Below are positions 21,600-30,841 of a DNA stretch of 60,647 nt, piece after piece. The notes under the pieces were generated by a model. It did no database searches. It saw nothing but the letters and a program-made list of their open reading frames with translations, and was not told the DNA's origin. The translations under genes and the position numbers were made by a program. The stretch covers positions 665,241-725,887 of the forward strand of contig NZ_KQ969037.1 in NCBI RefSeq assembly GCF_001578705.1. Reading direction: 5' to 3'. Within the stretch, counting starts at the first letter, position 1, and each line of letters opens with the position of its first letter. This DNA is from Streptococcus oralis (GTDB lineage Bacteria; Bacillota; Bacilli; Lactobacillales; Streptococcaceae).

Positions 21600-22670
21600 C
21601 TACTTCCGATACATCTTAAATTGTAGGAAGAGGTCGCTATACTTGCCTGTCCATTTATGGTCAAACTTCTCATAAACTTCTAGGTTTTTCATGGTATCAG
21701 CGTCTGGATAGAAGGCCTTGTCTTCCTTGGTCTCCTCTGGGAGCAATTCCTTAGCCGTGTTATTTGGTGTTGCATAGCCGACATACTCGGCATTTTTCAG
21801 AGCATTGTCGGGTTTCAACATAAAGTTGATAAAGGCGTAGGCTGCATCTTGGTTTTTCACAGTTTTTGGAATGACCATGTTGTCAAACCAGAGATTGCTG
21901 GCCTCAGTCGGAACGACATACTTGAGGTTAGGATTTTTCTCCAACATCTGGCTGGCTTCCCCAGAGAAGGTCACGCCGATAGCCGCATTGTTCTGAATCA
22001 TGTAGCCCTTCATCTCGTCGGCAACGATGGCCTTTATATTTGGAGTCAGTTTGTAGAGCTTATCTACCGTCTCTTCCAACTGCTGAGGTTCCTTTGAGTT
22101 AAGGCTGTAACCGAGCGAGTTAAGCCCGAGTCCCAGCACCTCACGCGCCCCATCAAAGAGCATGATGGAATCCCTATACTCTGGCTTCCAGAGGTCATCC
22201 CAATGCTCAGGAGCCTCGTCTACCATGGTTTCATTGTAGACGATTCCCAAGGTTCCCCAGAAATAAGGAATGGAGAATTTATTTCCCGGGTCAAAAGACT
22301 GGTTGAGGAACTCAGGTCCGATATTTTCGATTCCTTCAATTTTTGAATAATCGAGTGGAACCAAGAGATCTTCATCCTTCATCTTGTTGATCATGTATTC
22401 ACTTGGGATGGCAATATCGTAGGTCGTTCCACCTTGCTTAATCTTGGTATACATGGCTTCATTGGAATCAAAGGTCTCATACTGTACTTGGATTCCTGTT
22501 TCTTCTGTGAATTGCTCCAAGAGTTCTGGATCGATATAGTCCCCCCAGTTGTAAATAACCAATTTCTGACTGTCTCGGCTATTGATTTTACTATCTAGAT
22601 GAGTCGCAATCCCCCACAAGACAAGGATAATCGCTACAATTCCTGCTAAAAATGAGTAGAGTTTTTTCAT
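21600..22670 (-). CDS. potD: Spermidine/putrescine ABC transporter, substrate-binding protein
   Basis: A 356-residue polyamine-binding protein. It starts with an N-terminal membrane segment (residues 5-23) but lacks a lipobox cysteine, so it is probably held by an uncleaved anchor or released by signal peptidase I. The mature part has the PotD hallmarks VIYNWGDYIDPELL, IAIPSEYMI, PYFWGTLGIVYN and LWFDNMVIPK. It captures extracellular spermidine or putrescine for PotABC. Its ATG overlaps the potC stop by four bases. Confidence 0.95.
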   Translation of the reverse strand: MKKLYSFLAGIVAIILVLWGIATHLDSKINSRDSQKLVIYNWGDYIDPELLEQFTEETGIQVQYETFDSNEAMYTKIKQGGTTYDIAIPSEYMINKMKDEDLLVPLDYSKIEGIENIGPEFLNQSFDPGNKFSIPYFWGTLGIVYNETMVDEAPEHWDDLWKPEYRDSIMLFDGAREVLGLGLNSLGYSLNSKEPQQLEETVDKLYKLTPNIKAIVADEMKGYMIQNNAAIGVTFSGEASQMLEKNPNLKYVVPTEASNLWFDNMVIPKTVKNQDAAYAFINFMLKPDNALKNAEYVGYATPNNTAKELLPEETKEDKAFYPDADTMKNLEVYEKFDHKWTGKYSDLFLQFKMYRK

Positions 22671-23440
22671 GCTTGCTCCTCCTTCTCACGTGAGATAAAG
22701 TAATATCCAACAACTAGGATAATACTAAAGAGAAAGACAAGGGCAGACAGGGCATTGATTTCTAGCGAAATCCCCTTACGAGCACGAGAGTAAATCTCAA
22801 CTGACAGGGTTGAAAAGCCATTCCCTGTTACAAAGAAGGTCACGGCAAAGTCATCTAGCGAATAGGTGAAGGCCATGAAATAACCTGCAATGATAGACGG
22901 AGTCAGGTAAGGAAGCATGATTTCCTTAAACATCTGAAACTGGCTGGCTCCCAAGTCATAGGCCGCATGGATCATGTCATCATTCATTTCCTTAAGACGA
23001 GGCAAGACCATCAGGACCACGATAGGAATCGAGAAGGCCACGTGACTAGATAGAACCGTCAAAAATCCAAGTGAAAACTTAAGCTGGGTAAAGAGAATCA
23101 AGAAGCTGGCACCAATCATAACGTCAGGCGCAACCATGAGGATATTATTGAGTGATAAAAAGGCTTCTTGGTATTTCTTACGAGACTGATAGATGTAAAT
23201 AGCACCGAAAGTCCCGATAATGGTCGCAATCAAGGCTGATAAAAAGGCCAATAAGAAGGTTTGAGTGAGGATCAACATGAGACGACCATCACCAAACATG
23301 GTTTTAAAATGGTTCAAGCTAAAACCAGTAAAGCTGTTCATATCATCGCCAGCATTAAATGCATAGCCAATCAAGTAAAAAATTGGCAGATAAAGGATGA
23401 TAAAGACAAAGGCTAGGTAAAGGTTCGATAATTTTTTCAT
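22667..23440 (-). CDS. potC: Spermidine/putrescine ABC transporter, permease
   Basis: 257 residues with six membrane helices and the permease EAA loop (AAYDLGASQFQMFKEIMLPYL) that docks on PotA. The frame is open to an ATG at 23467, but the ATG at 23440 overlaps the potB stop as ATGA and begins [11 protein letters not shown], a typical start, so it is chosen. It forms the channel with PotB. Confidence 0.94.
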   Translation of the reverse strand: MKKLSNLYLAFVFIILYLPIFYLIGYAFNAGDDMNSFTGFSLNHFKTMFGDGRLMLILTQTFLLAFLSALIATIIGTFGAIYIYQSRKKYQEAFLSLNNILMVAPDVMIGASFLILFTQLKFSLGFLTVLSSHVAFSIPIVVLMVLPRLKEMNDDMIHAAYDLGASQFQMFKEIMLPYLTPSIIAGYFMAFTYSLDDFAVTFFVTGNGFSTLSVEIYSRARKGISLEINALSALVFLFSIILVVGYYFISREKEEQA

Positions 23441-24243
23441 CGTTCTCTCCTTTCCTTGGTCACCCACATGGTGATGAACATGGTCAGGATGAGGATTACA
23501 CCGATGGTAGAACCCATTCCATAGTTGTCATTGGTCAGGAAGTTCTGCTCAATGGCCGTTCCCAGTGTGATAACGCGGTTACCCCCAATCAAACGTGTCA
23601 GCATGAAGAGACTCAAACTAGGGATAAAGACAGACTGAACCCCACTTCTTACACCGTTCATAGACAGAGGGAAGATGACATGGCGGAAGGTCTCCCACTT
23701 GGTCGCACCGAGGTCATAGCTGGCATTGATAAGATTGTTGTCCATATCATCCAAAACATTGAAAATCGGCAAAATCATAAAGGGAAGCTCGATGTAGCTT
23801 GCGACAAAGATAAAGGAGAAATCAGTAAAGAGCAATTGCTGCGAACCGATTCCGATAAATTCCAAGAATTGGTTAATGGAGCCATCTTGACCAAAAATCC
23901 CGATAAAGGCATAGGCCTTAAGGAGTAGGTTGATCCAGGTTGGCAGGATAATCAGCATGAGCCAGAGTTGACGGTGCTTGAGACGGGTCAAAAAGAGGGC
24001 TGTTGGATAGCTGATGAGCAGTGTTACCAAGGTCACAATTCCTGCATAAAGCACAGAGTTGAAGCTCATTTTGAGATAGGTCAAGTTTTGTGACGCAAAG
24101 TAGGATTTGTAGTTTTCTAAACTAAACTGCCCTTCGATGTTGAAAAAGGATTGTCCAAAAATCAAGACCAAGGGTGCGAGAACAAAGAGGGCGATCCAAA
24201 GCATATAGGGCACTACAAAGAGTTTAGAGGTTGTTTTCTTCAT
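23437..24243 (-). CDS. potB: Spermidine/putrescine ABC transporter, permease
   Basis: 268 residues, about six membrane helices, with the EAA loop [20 protein letters not shown]. It is the partner of PotC in the polyamine importer. Its start lies inside the end of potA (20-base overlap), and the gene order potA-potB-potC-potD is the standard one. Confidence 0.95.
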   Translation of the reverse strand: MKKTTSKLFVVPYMLWIALFVLAPLVLIFGQSFFNIEGQFSLENYKSYFASQNLTYLKMSFNSVLYAGIVTLVTLLISYPTALFLTRLKHRQLWLMLIILPTWINLLLKAYAFIGIFGQDGSINQFLEFIGIGSQQLLFTDFSFIFVASYIELPFMILPIFNVLDDMDNNLINASYDLGATKWETFRHVIFPLSMNGVRSGVQSVFIPSLSLFMLTRLIGGNRVITLGTAIEQNFLTNDNYGMGSTIGVILILTMFITMWVTKERRER

Positions 24244-25381
24244 CTCTTTCCTCCTCGATCGCGTTGATTAGACCTGCTTCTTGCTCTTCGATTTCTACGT
24301 ACTCCTCGATACGAGCATCGAACTCTTCTTCGGTTTCGTTGAGACGCATGATGTGGATGTCTTCTGGTTCAAAGTCCAGACCGATTTCCTCACCCACAAT
24401 GGCCTTACGAGTCGAGTGAATCATCCATTCATTTCCTAGTTCGTCATAGGCAATAATCTCGTAGTGAACTCCACGGAAAAGCTGGGTATCAACCTTAACT
24501 TGGAGCTTGCCTTCTTCAGGAAGGGTAATGCGCAAGTCCTCTGGACGAATGACAACCTCAACAGGTTCATTTGGCTTCATCCCTCCATCAACCGCTTCAA
24601 AGCGTTTGCCGTTGAACTCGACCAAGTAGTCCTCAATCATGGTTCCTGGCAAGATGTTGGACTCACCGATAAAGGTGGCAACAAAGTGGTTGATCGGCTC
24701 GTCATAGATGTCCACAGGCGTTCCAGACTGAACAATCTCGCCATCATTCATAACGAAAATCCAGTCACTCATAGCAAGGGCTTCTTCCTGATCGTGAGTG
24801 ACAAAGACAAAGGTAATCCCCAATCGTTGTTGCAATTCACGCAGTTCGTACTGCATATCTGTTCGCAACTTCAAGTCCAGCGCTGATAAAGGCTCGTCCA
24901 GCAAGACCACACGGGGTTGGTTGATGATGGCACGGGCAATGGCCACACGCTGACGTTGTCCTCCAGAGAGTTTGCGGATGGAACGCTTCTCGTACCCTTC
25001 CAACTGAACCATCTTGAGAACTTCCGCTACACGTTGTTCGATTTCTTTCTTGTCAATCTTACGCAAGCGGAGCGGAAAGGCAACATTTTCAAACACATTC
25101 ATATGTGGAAACAAGGCATAGGATTGAAAGACCGTATGGACGTCTCGCTTGTTGGTTGGGATATCATTGATCCGTACCCCATCCAGCAAAATATCCCCTG
25201 TCGTCGCATCCAGTAAACCTGCAATGATGTTCAGAATGGTTGATTTTCCTGAACCAGATGCGCCTAAAAGAGTGTAAAACTTTCCTTCTTCCAACTCAAA
25301 GTTAATGTCTTTGAGAACCTTGGTGTTGCTGTCTTCAAAAACTTTAGAGACGTTTTTGAATTCGATAATTGGTTTTTTCAA
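24224..25381 (-). CDS. potA: Spermidine/putrescine ABC transporter, ATPase
   Basis: 385 residues: Walker [10 protein letters not shown] near 38-46, Q-loop [10 protein letters not shown], signature [10 protein letters not shown], Walker B VVLLDEP, and a C-terminal TOBE-type regulatory domain with an acidic tail. Start choice: the frame has no ATG; the first plausible start is TTG at 25381 ([10 protein letters not shown]). AAGGA lies about 12 bases upstream of this TTG and is better spaced for an out-of-frame ATG at 25388, which would give a 14-codon peptide. Translation is therefore probably weak or regulated. Confidence 0.94.
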   Translation of the reverse strand: MKKPIIEFKNVSKVFEDSNTKVLKDINFELEEGKFYTLLGASGSGKSTILNIIAGLLDATTGDILLDGVRINDIPTNKRDVHTVFQSYALFPHMNVFENVAFPLRLRKIDKKEIEQRVAEVLKMVQLEGYEKRSIRKLSGGQRQRVAIARAIINQPRVVLLDEPLSALDLKLRTDMQYELRELQQRLGITFVFVTHDQEEALAMSDWIFVMNDGEIVQSGTPVDIYDEPINHFVATFIGESNILPGTMIEDYLVEFNGKRFEAVDGGMKPNEPVEVVIRPEDLRITLPEEGKLQVKVDTQLFRGVHYEIIAYDELGNEWMIHSTRKAIVGEEIGLDFEPEDIHIMRLNETEEEFDARIEEYVEIEEQEAGLINAIEEERDEENNL

Positions 25382-25539
25382 TTGGCATAAATTCCTTCTT
25401 TTTCATAAATTAACAGATCAGGGCTCTGTCAAGCCGCTACTACCTCTTGCAGGGAGTAAAACCACCTGCATACATCTTCGCTACCGATAGGTTTTCACCC
25501 CCTTTCCATTGACATAGCAGCAGCTATTCTGCCTAAATT
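25382..25539 (-). other. murB-potA intergenic leader with murB-tail-like sequence
   Basis: A 158-base gap without a promoter match. Read on the minus strand it contains LSVAKMYAGGFTPCKR-stop (stop at 25440-25442), which I recall as the C-terminal end of pneumococcal MurB. Here it is out of frame and detached from murB. The RNA can also fold: GCTGCTGCTAT pairs with GTAGTAGCGGC (11 pairs with three G-U), enclosing TGCAGG/CCTGCA, followed by a GGCT/AGCC hairpin. A regulatory RNA role is possible but unproved. Confidence 0.5.
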
Positions 25540-26445
25540 TTACTCTTTCTCACCCAAGATTCGGACTTCTCTCTCAAGAGTGACACCTGAGTGTTCCTTG
25601 ACTTTTTCGATAACAGATTGGATCAAGTCCTCGTAGTCTTTCGCCGTACCGTCAGCAACATTGATCATGAAACCAGCGTGCTTTTCAGATACTTCAACAC
25701 CACCGATACGATAGCCTTTCAAGCCAGCCTCTGAAATCAACTGACCTGCAAAATGCCCCACTGGACGCTTAAAGACCGAACCACATGATGGGTATTCTAG
25801 AGGTTGTTTGAGTTCACGTAGGTGCGTCAAGCGATCCATTTCCTGCTTGATGACCTGGTGATTTCCTGGAGCAAGGGCAAATTTAGCCGACAAGACAATG
25901 GCCCCAGAATCCTGAATAGCTGAATGGCGGTAACCAAAAGCCAAATCCTTGGCAGATAAGGTCTCGATTTCCCCTTCCTTGGTCAGAATCTTACAAGACT
26001 GCAAAATGTGAGCAATCTCTCCTCCGTAGGCACCCGCATTCATAAAGACAGCACCTCCGATGCTCCCTGGAATGCCGCAAGCAAACTCAAAACCAGTCAA
26101 ACTATGACGAAGTGCAATACGTGTTGTCTCGATCAAATTAGCACCCGCTTCTGCCTCAATGGTATAACCATCAACTGAAACGTTATTAAGCTTATCGCAC
26201 AAGATGACAAAACCACGGATTCCACCTTCACGAACGATGATATTGCTGGCATTTCCTAGCACCATCCAAGGGATATTCTCCTGATTGGCAAATTGGACGA
26301 CACGCGCCATCTCATAGCGATTGCGTGGCAAAACCAGATAATCCGCTCGTCCCCCTACCTTAGTGTAGGTATAGAGCTTCAAAGGTTCCTTAAAACGAAT
26401 ATCGATTCCTTCTAGGATTTCAAGTATTTTTTCTTTTACTGACAT
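25540..26445 (-). CDS. murB: UDP-N-acetylenolpyruvoylglucosamine reductase
   Basis: 301 residues. It reduces UDP-GlcNAc-enolpyruvate to UDP-MurNAc with FAD and [18 protein letters not shown] and [20 protein letters not shown] bind FAD; the catalytic serine lies in [11 protein letters not shown], and the C-terminal [12 protein letters not shown] block is typical. ATG at 26445 (MSVKEK) is preferred to 26454 because AAAGGATGAG is then at the right distance. It ends at RILGEKE, shorter than the pneumococcal protein as I remember it. Confidence 0.95.
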   Translation of the reverse strand: MSVKEKILEILEGIDIRFKEPLKLYTYTKVGGRADYLVLPRNRYEMARVVQFANQENIPWMVLGNASNIIVREGGIRGFVILCDKLNNVSVDGYTIEAEAGANLIETTRIALRHSLTGFEFACGIPGSIGGAVFMNAGAYGGEIAHILQSCKILTKEGEIETLSAKDLAFGYRHSAIQDSGAIVLSAKFALAPGNHQVIKQEMDRLTHLRELKQPLEYPSCGSVFKRPVGHFAGQLISEAGLKGYRIGGVEVSEKHAGFMINVADGTAKDYEDLIQSVIEKVKEHSGVTLEREVRILGEKE

Positions 26446-26474
26446 GTTACTCATCCTTTTTCAAAATTCATTCC

Positions 26475-26503
26475 ATTATACCATTTTTAGAGACATTTGA
26501 CGA
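26475..26503 (-). promoter_or_regulatory. murB-pot promoter
   Basis: Extended -10 TGGTATAAT (hexamer 26475-26480) with TCGTCA 17 bases upstream. It is the only convincing promoter ahead of murB, and the pot genes probably depend on it. Confidence 0.6.
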
Positions 26504-26582
26504 CCTCAAAATTACTATTGATAATTCAACTCATGTTTTTCAAATGATGGATTCAGATGTTGACGTGAATAGGAGGCAATAG

Positions 26583-26634
26583 AAAAACACCCCAAAAGTT
26601 AGTTGAATGTCATCTAACTTTCAGGATGCTGTTT
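26583..26634 (-). terminator. Imperfect inverted repeat, probable terminator of the AraC gene
   Basis: CACCCCAAAAGTTAG (26588-26602) faces CTAACTTTCAGGATG (26614-26628); 12 of 15 positions are complementary, with an 11-base loop and T-run on the minus strand. It can terminate the AraC transcript. The sequence also resembles the terminal repeats of IS3-type elements, so it may be an IS remnant. Confidence 0.5.
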
Positions 26635-26713
26635 TGAAAATTTTTTTATATTGAATCTGTCTGCACTTGAAGCAATCAATAAGACCCTTCTAAAGCAAAT
26701 GTTGAGATGGATG

Positions 26714-27535
26714 CTAGTTGGATGGAGGATTTTTCGAGCTTTGGCGGTAAAATTTAGGACTCACAGAGAAAAAATGTTTAAAAGCTTTTGAAAAGACTAG
26801 TTGATCCTGATAGCCGACTTCCAAGGTAATTTCTTTTATAGATAGATTGGTGTCAGTTAAGAGTGTTCTTGCCTTTAGCAGGCGTGTTTCAAGGAGAAAT
26901 TGTTGAGGAGATTTATGGTAAAGTTTCTTAAACTGACGAAACAAAGTACTACGACTGAGTCCGACCTGAGATGCCAAGTCTTGAATGGAAATGTCTTGTT
27001 GGTACTGTTGTAGCAAAATTAGCACAGCTTTTTCAACAGGGATTTGAGTGACATTCAGCGGTATTTCTGCTGGAAATTCTTCCTGCAGGTAGTATAGGAA
27101 GGTATAAACTTGCATCTGATACCAGCTTTCTTTTTGCCTATTTTCTACAGTTTTGTGACAGATGCCTTGAATGATTTCTCTGCTTTGAAAAAGACTATCA
27201 AAATGGCAAACAGACTCATAAAAAACTTGTGTGTTTTGGAGATAGTCGCTTAATTTGTCTCCAGAAAATCCCAGCCAATAGGTGGTCCAAGGATCTTCTG
27301 GATTTGCCCAATAGCGTACTTTTTGGCCTTTTCTTAGGATAAAACCATCATTTTTCTCCAAAGAATAGGTTTTCCCATCAACTTGCAGATACCCTTTCCC
27401 CTCACAAATCCAGTGGATAATAAAATCCTGAAAAACAGTATAGTCATAAAAAGGAAAGCTAGAATAATCATCAATCCCACATTCTTCAAGGTAAAATTCC
27501 TTAGATGTTTCTTTAAAATAGTGCCATAGTTTCAT
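26714..27535 (-). CDS. AraC family transcriptional regulator
   Basis: 273 residues: an N-terminal cupin-like sensing domain (LEKNDGFILRKGQKVRYWANPEDPW resembles sugar-responsive AraC members) and a C-terminal double HTH (QDISIQDLASQVGLSRSTLFRQFK, then KEITLEVGYQDQLVFSKAFKHFFSVSPKFYR). ATG at 27535 is chosen because AAGGAGAAAG precedes it; the ATG at 27565 has no ribosome site. It is divergent from the MFS gene about 100 bases away, which is the likely target. The inducer is unknown; the family often senses oligosaccharides. Confidence 0.88.
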   Translation of the reverse strand: MKLWHYFKETSKEFYLEECGIDDYSSFPFYDYTVFQDFIIHWICEGKGYLQVDGKTYSLEKNDGFILRKGQKVRYWANPEDPWTTYWLGFSGDKLSDYLQNTQVFYESVCHFDSLFQSREIIQGICHKTVENRQKESWYQMQVYTFLYYLQEEFPAEIPLNVTQIPVEKAVLILLQQYQQDISIQDLASQVGLSRSTLFRQFKKLYHKSPQQFLLETRLLKARTLLTDTNLSIKEITLEVGYQDQLVFSKAFKHFFSVSPKFYRQSSKNPPSN

Positions 27536-27634
27536 AAATACTTTCTCCTTGCAACATAAGTGCATATTTCTTCATCATGAACTCCTAGAAAAGGAACAAA
27601 CTCTGGTTTATAATGGGGCAAGAAAGGAGAACAA

Positions 27635-28843
27635 ATGAAAAAATCGTATCAATCTAGTATGGTAGGGCTCAACCTCAGTAATCAAATTGTTTCTATCACC
27701 ATAACAGGTGACTTCATGATTCTTTTTATGAGTCAGATTTTAAGTTTTAGTGATTTGCAAAATAGTTGGCTTATCACAATGCTACCGATTATAGCCCTTG
27801 TCCGCATTCCCTTGTCTTATCTGATGCGAAGGAAAAATCTCCTTGACCTGATGCGGTGGAGTATACTGTCTAAGCTGTGTTTGCTAGGGATATTAGTAGT
27901 GATTCCCTACGAAAGTGTGACTTTTTCTATCTATGCTCTTTTTCTGGTTCTATATCAGATAGCCGTGGAGTTGGGCTTTGGTCTGGCTTGGAATCCCTTA
28001 ATATTATTATTAACAGAAGAGAAAGTCCGCGCAAAATTTCTCAGTTACTTAAGTTTGTTTCAGCTGGTCACGAGCTTTTATACCCTTCTTATTTCCTTTT
28101 TCATCGGAAAAGAACTGACTGCACTTCATTATCGTTGGTTACTGGTGATTGCTCTTGCTAGTCTGTTCATGCAGTTTATCCTTTTGAAACAGTTACAAAC
28201 AGACTATAGCTTGTTTCAAAATCATCAAGTAACAAGGCAGATGGACTGGCAGGTTTTGAAAAAACAGCTCTGGCACCATGTCCGTATCCTACTTTTGGAT
28301 AGTTTGATTTTATATGTAACCTTAACGATGAATGTTCTCTATATGGTACAGGTATTGCACCTTTCCGCCAAACTCGTGTCTCTATATTCGAGTATGAGTT
28401 TGCTGGGGAACGTCCTAGCCCTTGCTCTTGCAGGTCCTTGTTTTGAGAAAAGACGTTCTCTGTTTTTCACAATCTTACTGGTAGTAACGGGATGCGAGAT
28501 TCTTTTGATCTTCTTTCTTCCCCACGATGCTGTATCCTATACAATCTTTTGGAGCATAGGTTGGGGGTTATTAAATGGGGCTGTGGGAGCTCTATGGGGA
28601 CTCTACATTTCTCTAGTCAAACACCAGGCAGCAAGTCCTAGCCCCTTTACAATTTGGAATATTTATCAGGGGATTGCCTATCTTGTTAGCGTACTTGTCT
28701 TTTATCTCTCTGGTAACTTGGTGCACCTAGCTAGTTCTAGTTCAGGGCTGGATCCGTATCGTCTGGTCTTGATTGCCTGCCTAAGCATCTGCATCCTGAT
28801 TTGTTTACGGATGCTGTATAGAAGAAAAATAGGTCTCAAGTGA
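27635..28843 (+). CDS. MFS transporter
   Basis: 402 residues with about twelve hydrophobic segments and a short basic loop after the second helix (SYLMRRKNLLDLMRW). It fits the major facilitator superfamily, but I cannot name a substrate. A TATAAT box at about 27609 and AAGGAG precede the ATG. The divergent AraC gene suggests controlled expression, perhaps of a sugar or toxic-compound exporter. The stop codon lies inside the arm of a bidirectional terminator. Confidence 0.75.
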   Translation: MKKSYQSSMVGLNLSNQIVSITITGDFMILFMSQILSFSDLQNSWLITMLPIIALVRIPLSYLMRRKNLLDLMRWSILSKLCLLGILVVIPYESVTFSIYALFLVLYQIAVELGFGLAWNPLILLLTEEKVRAKFLSYLSLFQLVTSFYTLLISFFIGKELTALHYRWLLVIALASLFMQFILLKQLQTDYSLFQNHQVTRQMDWQVLKKQLWHHVRILLLDSLILYVTLTMNVLYMVQVLHLSAKLVSLYSSMSLLGNVLALALAGPCFEKRRSLFFTILLVVTGCEILLIFFLPHDAVSYTIFWSIGWGLLNGAVGALWGLYISLVKHQAASPSPFTIWNIYQGIAYLVSVLVFYLSGNLVHLASSSSGLDPYRLVLIACLSICILICLRMLYRRKIGLK

Positions 28844-28866
28844 CGATTGTCGCTTGAGCCTATTTT
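28825..28866. terminator. Bidirectional terminator between the MFS and LacI genes
   Basis: AAAATAGG-t-CTCAAGTGAC pairs with GTCGCTTGAGCCTATTTT around a four-base loop (about 18 pairs with one bulge and one G-U). A/T runs flank both sides, so it can stop convergent transcription from either gene. It contains the MFS stop codon. Confidence 0.85.
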
Positions 28867-28867
28867 A

Positions 28868-29800
28868 TCATCGTATGATAAACTCCGATTGTAGGATAAT
28901 GGTCCGTTTTTCGTCAGAGAGAGCTTGCTTGAAGCTTTCCTGACCGAGTTGGTAGGATTTGTTATCAATGGTAGGAATCCCCAGTACCTCTCCTGTCAGT
29001 TGCTTTTCTTGGCCAATCAGCAAGGGTAATTCAAGATTTTTCTCCTGATAATAGCGAACTACACCAGTTGCCACATCATCTCCGTTGCTGAAAATACAGT
29101 CTAAATCTTGCTCTAGTAGGCTATCCCCTTGCTCATAAGCATCCTCTCCCGTGGAAATACCATCCAAAATCAGAGGTTCTGTTTTTTCACCAAAAACTTC
29201 CTTGTAGGCTTCCATAGTGAGACGGTAGGTGGAACTTTTTAGGTCTTTTCGGGTAAATAGCAGAGCAATTCTACTTTTTCCCTGGTCTTTAATCCAGTTG
29301 AAGGCTGTCTTGCAGGCATGGGTCCGGTTCACATAGACGCTGCTCAGATTGGGGTCCTGCACTTCCTCACAGCAGACAATATTACCATACTTAGTGTAGG
29401 AAGCAATGGTTTCTAAATCCACACTGCGAGAGGTGAAAATAAGACTGTCAAAGGCCCTTCCTCGAAGCTGCTCCAGATAATATTTTTCCAAGTCTATATC
29501 ATAACGAGAAGGTAGGATGAGCAAGGTATAGTTATGATCCATAGCCGCATCCAAGAGTCCGTTAAGTAACTGACTAAAATATGGATGGAGTGTCGTGTAG
29601 GGAATAACAACACCAACCCTACGAGTCGAACCCGAACTTAACTCCTGAGCTAGGATGTTAGGACGATAGTCCAATTCCTCCATAACTTGCAGGATTTTCT
29701 GGCGAGCCTCCTCGGATACATGAGGATGGTTGTTGATGACGCGTGACACGCTAGAAACTGAGTAACCAGTCAGTTTGGCAATTTTTCGAATATTTGTCAT
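28868..29800 (-). CDS. LacI family transcriptional regulator
   Basis: 310 residues from ATG 29800: the N-terminal HTH and hinge (NIRKIAKLTGYSVSSVSRVINNHP, then RPNILAQELSSGST) and a periplasmic-binding-protein-like effector domain (VGVVIPYTTLHPYFSQLL). The longer frame to 29899 would overlap the HAD gene and lacks a family-like start. It follows the HAD gene by 43 bases in the same direction. The promoter of that pair carries a perfect palindrome, TGGAACGCGTTCCA, a LacI-type operator, so the pair is probably self-regulated. The effector is likely a sugar or its phosphate. Confidence 0.88.
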   Translation of the reverse strand: MTNIRKIAKLTGYSVSSVSRVINNHPHVSEEARQKILQVMEELDYRPNILAQELSSGSTRRVGVVIPYTTLHPYFSQLLNGLLDAAMDHNYTLLILPSRYDIDLEKYYLEQLRGRAFDSLIFTSRSVDLETIASYTKYGNIVCCEEVQDPNLSSVYVNRTHACKTAFNWIKDQGKSRIALLFTRKDLKSSTYRLTMEAYKEVFGEKTEPLILDGISTGEDAYEQGDSLLEQDLDCIFSNGDDVATGVVRYYQEKNLELPLLIGQEKQLTGEVLGIPTIDNKSYQLGQESFKQALSDEKRTIILQSEFIIR

Positions 29801-29843
29801 TGTTTGCTTTCTATAGGAGGATTGACACCCTCCGAACACGTGA

Positions 29844-30656
29844 TTAATGGATTTTTTTGAGATATTTACGGATGCCGTAGCCGACACCATGTTCATCATT
29901 GCTGCGTGTTACCTTATAAGCCAGCTCTTTGATGTCAGGAAAGGCATTGCCCATTACAATTGGATAGCCCACCATCTCAAACATTGGGATATCGTTGTGC
30001 CCATCACCAAAGGCAGCGGTCTGGCTCTTATCTAAACCTTCTTTTTTGAGAATATAAGCAATACCTTTTGATTTTTTAGCAGTTTTGCTGGTAATTTCTA
30101 GATGATATTGACCAGATCGGAGAATACTGACCTCGCCCAAGTCTAGGGCTTGCAAGTATTTCTCCAGTGCTAATAGTTCGTCATTATCTAGGGCAATCAT
30201 CATTATCTTGAAGGTATTGTCCTTGACTGCTAGAAAATCAGCCTCGTTCGTAAGCGTTGGTGCCTGGCGCGTGATGTTGAACTCTAGACGAATCCCTTCA
30301 TCTATTCTATCACAATACCAGTTCGTCATATCATAATAGCTGACGCTAATTTGTGGAAAATGCTGGCGCACTGCCTGTAAGATAGTTTGTGCTGTCTTTC
30401 TAGGGAGAATATCTATATGAAGGGGCTTGACCTTTCCATCCACAATCTGATAAATCAAACCACCGTTAAAACCTACTTGAGGGCCAGTCAGCTGAAGTGC
30501 TTCGATAGCCTCTCTCATTTCCATTGGAGCTCGAGCAGAAACCAGAGTCAGCGGAATCTGAGCATCGCGGATAGCCTTGCTATTCTCGCTAGAAACGCGG
30601 CCCTCAGAATTGAGAAGGGTGCCGTCCATATCCGAAAAAATACGTTTGATGGTCAT
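29844..30656 (-). CDS. Cof-type HAD family phosphatase
   Basis: 270 residues. Motif I DMDGT is at residues 9-13, motif II lies in LTLVSAR, motif III in TAKKSKGIAY and motif IV in GDGHNDIPMF. The C2B cap places it in the Cof/YbiV group that dephosphorylates sugar phosphates or flavin precursors. Being co-transcribed with a LacI regulator, it probably acts on a sugar phosphate that also signals to that regulator; this is inference. Confidence 0.88.
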   Translation of the reverse strand: MTIKRIFSDMDGTLLNSEGRVSSENSKAIRDAQIPLTLVSARAPMEMREAIEALQLTGPQVGFNGGLIYQIVDGKVKPLHIDILPRKTAQTILQAVRQHFPQISVSYYDMTNWYCDRIDEGIRLEFNITRQAPTLTNEADFLAVKDNTFKIMMIALDNDELLALEKYLQALDLGEVSILRSGQYHLEITSKTAKKSKGIAYILKKEGLDKSQTAAFGDGHNDIPMFEMVGYPIVMGNAFPDIKELAYKVTRSNDEHGVGYGIRKYLKKIH

Positions 30657-30733
30657 AATGTTGTCCTCTTTTCTTCTTTGTTCGCTAGCGTGTGATAGGT
30701 CGGTTTAAATGCGCATTCCCAACCTTTGATACC

Positions 30734-30764
30734 ATTGTACATTCTGGAACGCGTTCCATGTCAA
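30734..30764 (-). promoter_or_regulatory. HAD-LacI operon promoter with palindromic operator
   Basis: Minus strand: TTGACA (30759-30764), TACAAT (30734-30739), spacer 19 bases. TGGAACGCGTTCCA (30745-30758) is a perfect 14-base palindrome filling the spacer right next to the -35. Binding of a LacI-type repressor there would block polymerase directly. Confidence 0.75.
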
Positions 30765-30841
30765 GAGAAAAATAAAAAAATTTTTAAATTATTTTCGAGC
30801 ATAGAGTTAACAGAGAACAATAAAAAGAGGTTTCCCTCTTT

